Shown here: positions 11,741-23,830 of the stretch, one piece after another
How positions within the stretch are numbered: position 1 is the stretch's first letter
How the letters are laid out: each line of letters opens with the position of its first letter
Assembly (NCBI RefSeq): GCF_000715075.1
Contig: NC_134085.1
Span: 134,740,060 to 134,804,059 of the forward strand
DNA: 64,000 bases
Origin: Nicotiana tabacum
Taxonomy: Eukaryota; Streptophyta; Magnoliopsida; Solanales; Solanaceae
Reading direction: 5' to 3'
Program-made: the position numbers and the translations under genes
The notes under the pieces: model-generated
What the model was told of the DNA's origin: nothing
The model's database searches: none
The model's input: the letters and a program-made list of their open reading frames with translations, nothing else

Positions 11741-11847
11741 AATTTGACACTAAAGGTAAATTTCACCATGTGAAAGGAATGCTAAAAGTTAAAAAAAAAA
11801 AAAATTAGTCGCTTCTATGAATTGGTGTGTTTAGTTGAAAAATATGT
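11741..11847. repeat. 106-bp direct repeat, right copy
   Basis: Second copy of 6700-6805, differing at a few bases and in A-run length. It immediately follows the truncated right LTR. Confidence 0.8.
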
Positions 11848-12215
11848 TTTGTCGATTTTTATCATAATATTTTACTACACTTGGAACCTACAGTGGCTCA
11901 AGGCTGGTATTTACAGAAAAATAACATGTTTTATACAACGTAACACTTTGCACGACCTAAAATCCCTTTTTTTTTTCTTCGCATGAAGAACAAATTCAAA
12001 CAGTGTTAAATTCTATGTTTGAAAAAAAAAATGGCCAGAAAATGCTCATCAAGCTTTACTAGTATTGTTATTATTTTCTTTCAAGGAAGGCATGCTAGAA
12101 TTCATCCTATGTTAGCATTGAAGTTGTAGACTTCGTAATATATACCGAAGTGATTACACAATTTGATCAGACCATGTCTCCGTTGTAACGATGCAAGTTC
12201 CAACTAATCGAAACC
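11848..12215. other. Intergenic DNA before the Tekay-type element
   Basis: No gene or repeat boundary recognised. Ends with the left target duplication AAATT (12216-12220) of the gypsy element. Confidence 0.4.
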
Positions 12216-12220
12216 AAATT

Positions 12221-15183
12221 TGTGACGATCCAATCGATCGTTTTGCTTTCTAGATTTTCGTTCCCCTAAATAAGATTTTCTATGTGTGCTTTAACTGCTT
12301 TATGATTTGCGGGGATGGTTAGTTCGGGATTTGGAAAGGGTTCGGGTTGAAATCGGGACACTTGGTTCCTTCTAAAAAGGGCTAAGTTTGACTTGAGTCA
12401 ATGTTTTGAGTAAACGACCTCGGAACCGGGATTTGACGGTTTCAATAGGTTCGTACGATGATTTTGAACTTGAATGTATGTACGGATCGGATTTTAGATG
12501 ATTTGAGAGCATTTCGGCGCTTAATATTGATATTTGATACCTTGAAGGTTTTAAAGTTCTTTAAATTTGGAGCCCGTTTGGACATGATTTTTTTTCCCTT
12601 TTTCCAAAATATTTTACTTTTTTTTCGAAATCAACGTTTGTTCACAAAATTTTCAATTTTCACTTGAAGATGCATTTTGGAAATTTTCGAAAATTTGAAA
12701 AATTCCAAAAAGCCGTTTTTCAAATTTTTCACTCATTACTCACAAAACTTCAAAAACAACCAAAACTGAAATTTATGTCCAAACACAACTCTAAATTTCA
12801 AATACCATTTTCACTTGAAATTTTTTCCCACAATTGTTTGAAATTTTAGAATTTTTATATCCAAACGCCTACTTGGTTTGGAGTAGGTTTTGGTGTTATC
12901 GAGGTCCGTTTGGGATTTCGAGCTTGAAAATAGTTCCGTACGGTGATTTAAGACTTGCATGCAAAATTTGGTGTCATTCCAAGTAGTTTAGGTAAGATTT
13001 GGCGCGTTCAGAGCAAGTTGGAAGAACTTGAAGTTCATAAGTTTATTCGATTTGTTTTGGGGTATGATTCTTAGTTTTGGTGTTGTTTTCTGCATTCCAA
13101 GGATTCGAGCAAGTCTGTCTCATGATTTCAAACTTGTTGGTATGTTTGGACGGGGCCTCGAGGGCCCCGGATGCCAATCAGACGATGCGCAGAGGTTGTT
13201 TGGCCTTGGGTGAATAGCTGAAGCATCCAGCTTCTTAGGCCCAACATAGGCAGCCTAGAAATTGCAGATGCGGGTGAGGATGTGCACCTGCGAACACGCA
13301 TGTGCGATGGAAGAGACATCAGAAGCAACCGAAGCCGCAGGTGCGACACTCGCATCGCAGCAGCGGTCCCGCAGAAGCGGGCCTGAGGTCTGTAGATGTG
13401 GAAGAGGCCAACTAAGGGGGAACCACATTTGCAAGGCCTTTTCCGCATATGTGGAGCCGCAGAAGCGGAAGTCCTGGAGGCAGAAAGGTTCATTTATTAC
13501 CGGACTTAGGCCATTTTTTATCCATTTCTCTCACTTCTTGGGTAATTTTGGAGCTTCTTAGAGATGGGTTTTTATCTAGCTATTGGAGGTAAGTAATATC
13601 TATCCGATGTAAGTTAAATACATAGATTATGGGTAGAGTTTAACATATAAAATTGTAGAAATTATGGGTTTAGATGAAAAAACTTAGGTTTTGATAAAAA
13701 TGGGATTTAACCACGAAAATGGATATGGAATTGGGTGAAAATTATATATTTGAGTTCATAAGGTTATGTGTAACAACTTTCTTCGAAAATTTTCGGAATT
13801 CAGGTGTGTGGGCCCGGGGGTGAGTTTTTAGGAACCTTTCAATTTGGGTTGGGAAATTACTCTAATAGGTAAGTTATTAACTCTTGAGCGTATATTGATT
13901 ATTTTATATAACATTTGGTTAGTTGTGGATTGTTCGGCACCAAATGAGGTCTTTAGAGTGAATTTGTGGCTGGAAAGTGAGCTTTGAGACGAGGTAAGTT
14001 TCTTGCCTAACCTTGTAAGACGAAATTTACCCCTAGGTGATTTAAATTAATATTTTCTTCTAATTATGGGGGCTACGCGCCCACGAGGTGATGAGAGTCC
14101 ATGCGTAGCTACTACTTATGCTTATGTCCGGATAGTTTAGGACCTAAATCATGAATATTTGTAATGTTTTCACCCCACTTGTTAATTAAAGTGCCTAAAT
14201 TATATTGGAACTTGATAAAAGATCGAGTTTCACTTACTTGAGTTTTGGCGGGTTACTTGACCGTTAATAAAAATTGTGCTTCTTTGTGTATTAGTATTGG
14301 AATAACTTTCAAATCGAATGTTCATAAAGTACCTTCTCTTCTTAGGGAGCAGGCCGAAACCCTCAGCAGTAGAATAAATGTATTTATGGTTTGTGCCGCA
14401 AGACCCTTGGCAGTGTACACATTATTCTGGATCGGGTCGAACGACCTCGACATAAATCGTTCTTAATTACACTCGGAGCCTAATTATACATGATATTATT
14501 TTATGGCATGTGAGGGTGTAATTATTAAATGACAGAAAATGACTTGGAATTTACTACTTGTGAAAGAATTATTTACTCACTGCTTGTTACTGAGTTACTA
14601 TTATTATTTACATAATTCAATGTTTATTTAGAATTTCCATATGTTGTTGTTAGTCCATAGTAAGTGTCGATGTCGACCCATCGTCACTACTTCTTCGAAG
14701 TTAGACTAGATATTTACTGGGTACATATTGTTTATGTACTTATGCTACACTTCTACACTAATCGTGCAGGATCTGAGGCAGGTGCATCTGGTAGTCATAC
14801 CGGCGCGCACCATCGGTATTCCGAGGCCTAGTGGTGAGCTGCTTCCTGAGCCGTTCTGCAGCACATAAAGTCTCTTTTTTGTATTTATTTTCTGTCTACT
14901 TTATTTTGGACAGTAGTTAGAGTTTTGTATATTCTACTAGTTGCTCATACACTTGTGACACCAGGTCTTAGCACACATCACTAGTAATTTTTGCTGCATT
15001 TGTTTCCTTATTAGTCTTCGCTTCTCTTATTAAATTTTCTACTCCATATTTTCTTCACAAAATGGAATTTGAACTACTTAGCAATTTACTAAAAGGGAAA
15101 ACTTCATGTTTAATTCACTGTTGACTTGCCTAGCAGTAACGTTTGGGGCCATCATGGCCCATAGGAGAAATTGGATCGTGACA
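12221..15183 (+). repeat. 5' LTR of the Tekay-type element
   Basis: 2963 bp including a 302-bp MITE at 12571-12872 that the 3' LTR lacks. Contains a GC-rich segment (about 13230-13480) of CGCAGAAGCGG/GCAGGTGCG-type short repeats, matched in the other LTR near 21050-21310. Ends ATCGTGACA directly before the primer site. Confidence 0.92.
12571..12872. mobile_element. GTTTGGACAT-type MITE inserted in the 5' LTR, copy 2
   Basis: The 3' LTR reads straight through AAATTTGGTTTGGAGTAGG, while the 5' LTR has 302 extra bp at that point. Ends AGCCCGTTTGGACATG and, reversed, GTAGGCGTTTGGATAT are inverted repeats. TTGG at 12567-12570 recurs at 12873-12876 as a probable duplication (3-4 bp). An internal ATGTCCAAACACAACTCT segment matches the end of the 3127-3336 copy. 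Confidence 0.85.
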
Positions 15184-15186
15184 ATA

Positions 15187-15200
15187 TGGTATCAGAGCAC
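15187..15200 (+). other. Primer-binding site (tRNA-iMet type)
   Basis: TGGTATCAGAGCAC begins three bases after the 5' LTR. TGGTATCAGAGC is the standard plant initiator-tRNA-Met complement used by most plant gypsy and copia elements. Confidence 0.9.
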
Positions 15201-15375
15201 TAGGTTCAGGTAGGTCTCAAAAGTTATGAGCAGGCCTAATAGAGTCTTGCGGATCGGTGCAGAGACGTCCGTACTTATCTTTGAGAGGCTATAAAGTGTT
15301 AGGAAATTACCTTTTCTTCATATCCTATCGTGCAATTGATGTCGTTCTAAGTATCTTTCTTTTATTCTCTCACAG

Positions 15376-16930
15376 ATGGTGAGAATGTGCACGACAAATG
15401 TTCCAGACCATGGAGGAGCTGATCCCCCTGTTGCTAGAGGCCGAGGCAGAAGCCAAGGGAGGGCTCTAACTTGTGGTAGAGGATGAGGACGTCTTAGAGT
15501 TGCTCCAACTATGCCACTAGTGGATCTATTAGAGGCTCCTATTATTGAGGAGTAGGGCGAGGTGCCTACACTAGAGCCAACTCCAACGGATTTCATGTCC
15601 GCACCAGGATTCAAGGAGGTTATGGGCCATATGTTGCGGTTCATGGATACTATGACTTAGGCTGGTTTATTTCCAGCGGTCCCAGCCATATCTCAGGCGG
15701 GAGGGGGAGCACAAACCCCTACCGCTCAGGCTCCTGGGTATGCAACTGCCGTATATCAGACCCCAGGCATAGTACCCATGGGTAGGGCCTAGCCAGTTGC
15801 AGCAGCTATACCTGAGCCCAGGCCAACTACGATCGGTGAGCCACAAAAGCTATTGGATAGATGGACTAGACTACACCCTCTTATTTTCGGAGGTAAGAGA
15901 CATGAGTACCCCCAGAACTTTATTGATCGGTGCAGGGAGAGATTGCACAACATGAGGATATTAGAGTCCCACATAGGTGGACTTCATTACCTTCTAGCTG
16001 GAGGGCGGGCTCGTAGGTGGTGGCAGTCATATTTCCTCGGTAGACCAGCAGATTCTCCTCCCATGACTTGGGACCAGTTCACCCCTATTTTTCTAGATAG
16101 GTATATTCTGCCCTCTCAGAAGGAAGAGTTGCGATTTCAGTTCGAGCAGCTCCAGTAGGGTCAGATGTCGGTAACCGACTATGAGGCGAGAATCTCTAAG
16201 TTGTTTCGCCACAAACTTATGATACTTCCTACCAACGCAGAGAGAGTGCAGAGGTTTGTTGCAGGTTTGCACACTGGTATTCAGGACACTATGGCCCGAG
16301 AGGTTGGATAGGGTCTTCTTACGAGCTAGTTGTGGAGATAACTTGGAGTATCGAGGGTGTATGTCAGCGTAGCCGAGATCAAGCTACGAGGGATAAGCGG
16401 TTTCGATATTCTATAGAGTTCAGAGATGGCCCGGCTGGGGGTAGAGGTCAGTTCGTGAGAGGTCAGTCTAGTAGGTCCACCTATCAAGCACTGCCTCCTC
16501 CTCGGGGTGCTATAGTGCGGCCCTATTTCAGCGTCATGCCAGAGAGTTCATACCGTCCACCAGCTATTCAGAGTTCATCTAGTGGGTATTCAGACCATCA
16601 GGATCAGACTTCAAGCTAGCAGTCTACCATACCAAGAGGTTGTTTCGAGTGGAGGGATCATAGTCATGTTGAGGAGGTTCTGTCCCGAGCTTCAGGGCAA
16701 GGCAATGCAACAGGATTATCAGCCCATGATTACATCACCATCGGCTGCACCAGCCATCCGACCGCCCAAAAGAGCGGGGTAGGTGGGTAGGGGTCATCCT
16801 ATAGGTGGAGGCTAGCTAGCTACAGGCCAGTCAGGTGGAGGCCATCCAGTCGGTGCTCCAGCTAGATTCTATGATTTTCTGTCCAGACCAGATGCAGTAG
16901 CCTCAAATGCCATGAGCACATGTATTATTT
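15376..16930 (+). pseudogene. gag pseudogene of the Tekay-type element
   Basis: The reading starts at ATG 15376 (MVRMCTTNVPDHGGAD) and passes an Arg/Gly-rich N-terminus. It then enters the retrotransposon gag domain (about 15850-16320), recognisable by LIFGGKRHEYPQNFIDRC, RRWWQSYFLG, TWDQFTPIFLDRYI and a stretch ending RFVAGLH. A Cys/His zinc-knuckle remnant lies near 16640-16690, after a Gln/Ser-rich linker. Many in-frame stops interrupt it (for example TGA at 15484 and TAGs near 15555, 15657, 15790, 16156 and 16308), and the frame shifts after 16320. Several TAGs sit where Gln is expected. It cannot make a full Gag. Confidence 0.8.
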
Positions 16931-17029
16931 CTATATGTGGTAGGGATGCTTAAGTACTATTCGATCAAGGGGCTATATATTTATATGTTTTTCTCTGTTT
17001 GTTCATTTTCTGGGTGTTTTTCGCGAGTT

Positions 17030-20000
17030 TTTGGGTACTCCTATTTATGTGTCCACTCATGTGAGCGATTCTGTTATTATGGATTGGATCTATCGGTCCT
17101 GCATTGTTACTTTCTATGGTTATGAGACCGGGGCTGATCTTTTGTTGCTTGATATGACCGACTTTGAGATTATCCTGGGCATGGACTGGTTATCTCCATA
17201 TCACTCTATCCTTGATTGTCATGCCAAGACTGTTACCTTGGCAATTCTAGAGTTGCCTAAATTAGAGTGGATGGTTCGTTTGTCAGTACATCTAGTCGGG
17301 TTATTTCTTTTCTGAAGGCTCGACACATAGCCAAGAAGGGTTTTTTGGCTTATCTAGTTTATGTAAGGGATACTACTACAGAGACTCCGATGATTAATTC
17401 AGTGCCCGTGGTTCGAGAGTACTACGATGTATTTTCCTTTGATTTTTCAGGCATGCCACCAGATCATGATATTGATTTCTATATTGATTTGGCTCCAGGT
17501 ACCCAACATATCTCTATCCCATCGTACCTCATGGCTCCGAAAGAGTTGAAGGAATTGAAGGAACAACTCAAGGAGTTGCTAGCAAAGGGGTTCATCAGAC
17601 CGAGTGTGTCACCTTGGGGTGCATCTATGTTATTTGTGAAGACGAAAGATGGGACTCTGTGGATGTGTATTGATTACCACTAGTTGAACAAAGTTACTAT
17701 TAAGAACAAGTACTCGTTGCCAGGTATTGATGATTTATTTGATCAGTTGCAGGGTGATAGGGTGTTCTCTAAGATTGACTTGAGATCAGGGTAGCATCAG
17801 TTCAAGATTCAAGATCAGATGTTCCAAAGACGGCTTTCCAAACTATATATGGCCATTATGAGTTTCTAGTGATGTCATTCGATTTGGCTAACACCCCGTC
17901 AGCATTTATGGATTTGATGAACCGGATGTTCAAGCCATATATTGATTTGTTTGTCATTATCTTCATTTATGACATTTTTATCTACTCGCGTAGTATGGTG
18001 GGGCACTAGCAACATTTGAGAGTAGTACTTCAGACCTTGTAGGAACAAAAGTTATATGCTAAGTTTTCCAAGTGTGAGTTCTTGTTGGATTCTATGGCAT
18101 TCTTGGGGCATGTTGTATGAGGGTATTAAGGTATATTCCAAGAATACTGAAGTTGTTCAAAGTTGGACTCTTCCTACTACGACGATTGAGATCGGGATCT
18201 TCTTGGGGTTAGCAGGTTATTATTGTCGGTTTGTAGAGGGTTTCCCATCTATTGCAACACCTTTAACTAGATTGACCAATAAGGGTGCTCCTTCCGATGG
18301 TTTGATGATTGTGAGGTGAGCTTTCAAAAGCTCAATACCGCATTGACTTTAGCACCAGTGTTAGTGTTTCCTTCCATTTTAGGGATGTATACTGTATATT
18401 GCGACACTTCACGCGTTGGCCTGGGTTGCGTATTGATGTAGGAGGGGCGAGTTATTGCATATGATTCACACCAGCTAAAGACCCACGTGAAGAACTACCA
18501 TGTACATGATTTGGAGTTGGTTGCGATTATTCATGCTCTTAAGATCTGGAGGCATTATCTTTCTGGGGTGTCCTGTGAGGTTTACACTGATCATCGCAGC
18601 TTGCAGCATTTGTTCAAGTAGAGGGATCTCAATTTGAGGCAGCGCATGTGGCTTGAGTTACTAAAGGATTATGATATCACCATCCTTTTATCATCCGAGC
18701 AAGGCAAATGTAGGTGCGGATGCCTTGATCAGAAAGGCGGAGAGTGTGGGTAGTTTGGCATTCATTTCAGCATAGGAGAGGCTATTAGCTTTGGACATTC
18801 AGTCCTTGGCTAACAGACTTGTGAGGTTGGATATTTCAGAGCCAGCCGAGTTCTTGCATACGTCGTCGCCCAGTCTTCATTATCCGAGTAGATCAAGGAT
18901 CGTCAGTTTGATGGTCCACACTTATTGATTCTTAGGGAGATGGTACTACAAGATGGTGCCAAGGAGGTTACTATTGGTGAAAATGGTGTTCTGCGACTCT
19001 AGGTTCACCTATGTGTTCTTAATGTTGATGGCTTGAGGGAGAAGATTCTAGTGGAGGCACACAGTTCTTGGTATTTTATATTCATCCAAGTGTTACGAAG
19101 ATGTATCGCAACCTGAGGCAATATTATTGGTGGCGGTAGATGAAGAAGGACATAGTTGAGTATGTAGTGAGGTGCCTAAATTGCCAGCGGGTTAAGTATG
19201 AGCACCATAGGCCAGGTGGCTTACTCCAGCAGATGACTATACTTGAGTGAAAATGGGAGTGCATTAGTATGAACTTCGTAGTTGGGTTATCGCCGACCTT
19301 GCGGAAGTTTGATGCAGTTTGGGTCATTGTCGACAGGTTGACAAAGTCAGCACACTTCATTCCGGTGGTGACTGCGTATTCTTCAGAGAGGTTGGCCCAG
19401 ATTTACATTCAGGAGATTGTTCGATTGCATGGTGTGCCTGTTTCCATCATATCAGATAGAGGTCCTCAGTTTACTTCGCATTTCTGGAGAGCAGTACAGA
19501 GAGAGTTGGGGACCCGGGTAGAGCTAAGCATAGCCTTTCATCTGCAGACCAACAGGAAGTCGGAGCGGACAGTTCAGATCTTGGAGGATATGCCCAGAGC
19601 TGGGATCAATTCTTGTCTTTGGCGGAGTTTCCTTACAACAACAGTTATTAGTCCAACATCGAGATTGCTCTATTTGAGGCTTTATATGGTCAGAGATGTT
19701 GTTCGCCTATCGGATGGTTTGAGCCCGGAGGAGGCTAAGTTATATGGTACTGATTTGATAAAGGATGCCTTGGAAAAGGTAAAGTTGATTCAGGAGAGAC
19801 TTCACATAGCACAGTCCAGACAGAAGAGTTACGCGGATCAGAAGGCACGTGATTTATCATTTATGGTGGGCGAGAAGTTCCTCTTGAAGGTCTCGCAAAT
19901 GAAGGGAATCATGAGGTTTGGAAAGAAGGGTAAGTTGAGCCCAAGGTTTATAGGTCCATTTGAGGTGATGAGAGGAGTTGGGGAGATTGCTTATGCACTA

Positions 20001-20275
20001 GCTTTGCCTCCCAGTCTATTGGGAGTTCATCCGGATCTCCACATGTCTATGCTCCGGAGATATCATGCCGACAAGTCACATGTGTTAGACTTCAGCACTA
20101 TCCAGTTAGATGGAGCCTGGGTTATGAGGATGAGCTAGTTGCCATTATTGACAGACGAGTTTGCCAGTTGAGGTCCAAGAAGATTTTTGCGGTAAAAGTT
20201 TAGTGGAGGGTCCAACTAGTTAAGGATGCGACTTAGGAGGCTGAGGAGGACATGCAAAGCATATATCTACACTTA
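17030..20275 (+). pseudogene. pol pseudogene (protease, RT, RNase H, integrase, chromodomain remnant)
   Basis: Protease remnant at about 17030-17260 (ends LLLLDMTDFEIILGMDWL). RT from about 17400 (REYYDVFSFDFSGMPPDHDI, GFIRPSVSPWGASMLFVKTK), with a TAG where CR-QLNK would be. The polymerase motif reads FIYDIFIYS, so the first Asp of the FIDD box is lost. RNase H at 18390-18690 keeps YCDTSRVGLG, LELVAII and YTDHRSLQH. Integrase at 19080-19640 keeps the DDE residues (VIVDRLTKSAHF, SDRGPQFTS, SERT). The C-terminal part LSPRFIGPFEV...HPDLHMSMLRRY follows. Past a frameshift near 20115 comes a chromodomain-like tail (LVAIIDRRV, EAEEDM) to 20275. Confidence 0.85.
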
Positions 20276-20327
20276 TCCATCACTCCAGGTATGATTATAC
20301 ACCCGTTTGAGGATGAATATTTATTTA

Positions 20328-20339
20328 AGAGGTAGAGAA
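20328..20339 (+). other. Polypurine tract of the Tekay-type element (weak)
   Basis: Purine-rich AAGAGGTAGAGAA lies immediately before the TGTAACGACC start of the 3' LTR, interrupted by a single T. Position is right for plus-strand priming. Confidence 0.5.
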
Positions 20340-23310
20340 TGTAACGACCCAACCGGTCGTTTTACTTTCTAGATTCTCGTTCCCCTAAATAAGACTCCTC
20401 GTATTGCTTTAACTGCTTTATGACTTGCGGGGATGGTTAGTTCGAGATTTAGAAGGGTTCGGGTTGAAATCGAAATACTTGGTTCCTTAATGTTGGCTAA
20501 AAAGGGCTAAGTTTGACTTGAGTCAACGTTTTGAGTAAACGACCTCGTAACTGGGATTTGATGGTCCCAATAGGTTCATATGATGATTTTGGATATGGGC
20601 GTATGTTCAGATCGGGTTTTGGATGATTCGGAAGCGTTTCAGCACTTAATATTGATAGTTGGCACCTTGAAGGCTTTAAAGTTCTTTAAATTTGGTTTGG
20701 AGTAGGTTTTCGTGCTATCGAGGCCCGTTTGGGATTCCGAGCTTGGTAATAATTCTGTATAGTGAGTTAAGACTTACACGCAAAATTTGGTGCCATTCCG
20801 AGTAGTTTAGGTATGATTCGGCACGTTCGGAGCAAGTTGGACGAACTTGAAGTTCATAAGTTGATTTAATTTTGTTTGGGGTGTGATTCTTAGTTTTAGT
20901 GTTGTTTTCTGCATTTCGAGGATTCGAGCAAGTCCATCTCATGATTTCAAACTTATTGGTATGTTTGGACGGGGACTTAGGGGCCCCGGATGCCATTCGG
21001 ATGATGCATGGAGGTTGTTTGGCCTTGGGTGAATAGCTGAAGCATCCAGCTTCTGGTGCAATCGCACCTGCGAAGGTTCAGCCGCAGGTGCGAGCTCGCA
21101 GAAGCGACCTAGCATCCTCAGAAGCGACCTAGCGTAGGCAGCCCAGAAATAGCAGATGCAAGTGAGGGTGCACACCTGCGAACGTGCAGGTGCGATGGAA
21201 GAAACAGCAGAAGCGGCCAAAACTGCAGGCCGACACTCGCGTCGCAGTAGCAATCCCGCAGAAGTGGGCCTGAGGTCCGTAGATGCGGAAGAGGCCAACT
21301 GAGCGGAAGTCCTGGAGGCAAAAAGGTTCATTTAATATGGGACTTAGGCCATTTTTGACCCATTTCTCTCACTTCTTGGGCAATTTTGGAGCTTCTTAGA
21401 GGGGGTTTTCACCTAGCTATTGGAGGTAATAATTTCTATCCGATGTAAGTTAAATACATAGATTATGGGTAGATTTTAACAAATAAAATTATGAAAATTA
21501 TGGGTTTAGATGAAAAAACCCTAGGTTTTGATAGAAATGGGATTTAACCATGAAAATGGATATGGAATTGGGTAAAAATTATATATTTGAGTTCGTGAGG
21601 TTATGAGTAACAATTTTCTTCGAAAATTTTCGGAATTCGGGCGCGTGGGCTCAGGGGTGAATTTTTAGGAATCTTCCAATTTGTGTTGGGTAATTACTCT
21701 AATTGCTAAGTTATTAACTCTTGTGCATATATTGATTATTTTATATAATATTTGGCTAATTGTGGGTTGTTCGGCACCAAGTGGGGTCTTTAGAGTGAAT
21801 TTGTGGCCAGAAAATGAGCTTTGAGACGAGGTAAGTCTCCTACAGATCCTTGTAAGAAGGAATGTAGACCATAATTGATTTAAATTAATACTCCCTCTGT
21901 TCCAGTTTATGTGAACCTATTACATTTTTGGTCCGTTCAAAAAAGAATGACTTCTTTCTAAATTTAAAAATACTTTAGCTTAAACTTACAATTATACCTT
22001 TAATGAGAAGCTTTTATAACCACACAAATATTCTGGGGCTCTTTTTAACTTGTTTAGGACCAGAAATTCTAAAAGTCTTCGTTTTTTCTTATACTTCGTG
22101 CCCATTCAAACAGTTTCACATAAATTGGAACGGAGGAAGTATTTATTTCTAATTGTGGGGGCTACGTACGCACGAGGTGACGAGAATCCGTGCGTAGCTA
22201 CTAATTATGCTTATGTCCGCGCACTTTAGGACCCAAATCATGAAATACTTGTAATATTTGCATCCTACTTGTTAATTAAAGTGCCTAAATTATATTGGAA
22301 CTTGGTAAAGGAATTGTAAAAGACCGAATTTCACTTACCTGAGTTTTGGCCGGTTGCTTGAACGTTCATAAAAATTGTGCTTCTTTGTGTATTAGTCTTA
22401 TAATAACTTTTAAATCGGATGTCCATAAAGTATCCTCTCTTCTTTTGGAGTGGGCTGAACGTCTCGGTAGTAGAATAGATGCATCTATGGTTCGTGTCGC
22501 ACGACCCTCGGCAGCTTACACATTATTCTGGATCGGATCGTACGACCTCGGCATAAATCATGCTCAATAACACCCAGAGCCTAATTATACTTGATATTAT
22601 TTTATGGCTTGTGAGGTTGTAATTATTCAATGACAGAAAATAACTTAGAATTTACTATTTGTGAAAGAATTATTTACTCACTTGGTTGTTATTGAGTTAC
22701 TATTATTATTTACGTATTCAATGCTTATTTAGAATTTCTGTATGTTATTGTTAGCCCATAGTAAGTGTCGATGTCGACACCTCGTCACTACTTCTTTGAG
22801 GTTAGACTAGATACTTATTGGGTACATATTGTTTATGTACTCACGCTACACTTCTACACTAACCATGCAAGATCTGAGGCAGGTGCATCTGGTAGTCATA
22901 CTGGCGCGTACCCTCGATATCCCGAGGGCTAGTGGTGAGTTGCTTCCTGAGCCGTTCTGCAGCACCTAGAGTCTCTTTTTTGTATTTATTTTCTGTTTAT
23001 TTTATTTCAGACAGTAGTTAGAGTTTTGTATATTCTACTAGTTGCTCATACACTTGTGACACCAGGTCTTTGTACACTCACTAATAGACTTTACGGTTTT
23101 GGAGTAATCATTTCACTGCATTTGTTCCCTTATTAGTCTTCGCTTCTCTTATTAAATTTTCTACTCCATATTCTCTTAACAAAATGGAATTTAATTTGAA
23201 CTACTTAGCAATTTATTAAAAGGATAAACTTCATGTTTAATTCACTTTTGGCTTGCATAGCGGTAAGGTTGGGCTTCATCATGGTCCATAGGAGAAATTG
23301 GATCGTGACA
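20340..23310 (+). repeat. 3' LTR of the Tekay-type element
   Basis: 2971 bp, starting TGTAACGACCCAACCGGTCG. Diverged from the 5' LTR by many substitutions, plus a 249-bp Stowaway-like insertion at 21891-22139 that the 5' LTR lacks. Followed by the AAATT duplication. Confidence 0.92.
21891..22139. mobile_element. Stowaway-type MITE inserted in the 3' LTR
   Basis: Begins CTCCCTCTGTTCCAGTTTAT and ends TAAATTGGAACGGAGGAAG, inverted repeats of the CTCCCTCCGTTCC type. Flanked by TA on both sides (21889-21890 and 22140-22141). The 5' LTR shows the empty site near 14050. A more decayed relative is at 55211-55466. Confidence 0.9.
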
Positions 23311-23315
23311 AAATT

Positions 23316-23792
23316 GGTAAGACAACAATAACAAAATATCACTTAATCACATTTAGTATATATTAAAGAATTTGACCGAAGATTGTGACGGAATGAATAA
23401 ACTTTCTTTACCCTTAATTAAAGGTCTTGCATTCGGGTACTGGAAAAAAAATCCTAAGATAATAAAGAGTGCTTCACCTTTAGTGGGTCTTATGAACCAA
23501 AAGTCCAAATTAGTTAGGATATCGAAATGGATACTGAAAAAAAAAAGAGTGCCAGACATAGCATTGAAAATTAATAAAAGGCAGTGCTAAGAATGAGTAA
23601 AGACAAACTACGATCGAGCTTCAGGTACAATGCATCTAACTCCTCAGTGCTAGAGCAAATAAAGAAAAGCATGACATTCCAAATCTCTTAACTGTTGCCA
23701 GAGAAGAAGGATAGCGATTGCTATAAGTTATCAATATGTGATGTTTTTTGTAGGGATTCCTTGCTAGCTCCTGGTGTGCCCCTCTTTGTTTA

Positions 23793-23830
<38 letters not shown>

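Larger units (their letters stand above)
12221..23310 (+). mobile_element. Tekay/Del-type Ty3/gypsy retrotransposon, complete ends, inactive
   Basis: An 11.1-kb element with long LTRs (12221-15183 and 20340-23310), both TG...CA (TGTRACGAYCC start, ATCGTGACA end), flanked by AAATT at 12216-12220 and 23311-23315. A tRNA-iMet primer site follows the left LTR. The internal region reads gag, protease, RT, RNase H, integrase and a chromodomain-like tail in that order, the chromovirus arrangement. Long LTRs and the tail wording (VKV-WR...AT-EAEEDM) favour the Tekay lineage. Every coding part carries stops and frameshifts. Each LTR has been hit by a different MITE. Confidence 0.9.

Noticed and set aside
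13128..13561. Frames of 99-121 codons on both strands in the Tekay LTR GC-rich segment
   Set aside because: Both strands are open because of CGCAGAAGCGG-type repeats; the segment is LTR, and the other LTR has the same repeats with different frames.
23353..23590. Overlapping 68- and 72-codon frames on opposite strands after the Tekay element
   Set aside because: No domain, no splice or promoter context, and mutually antisense; probably chance.
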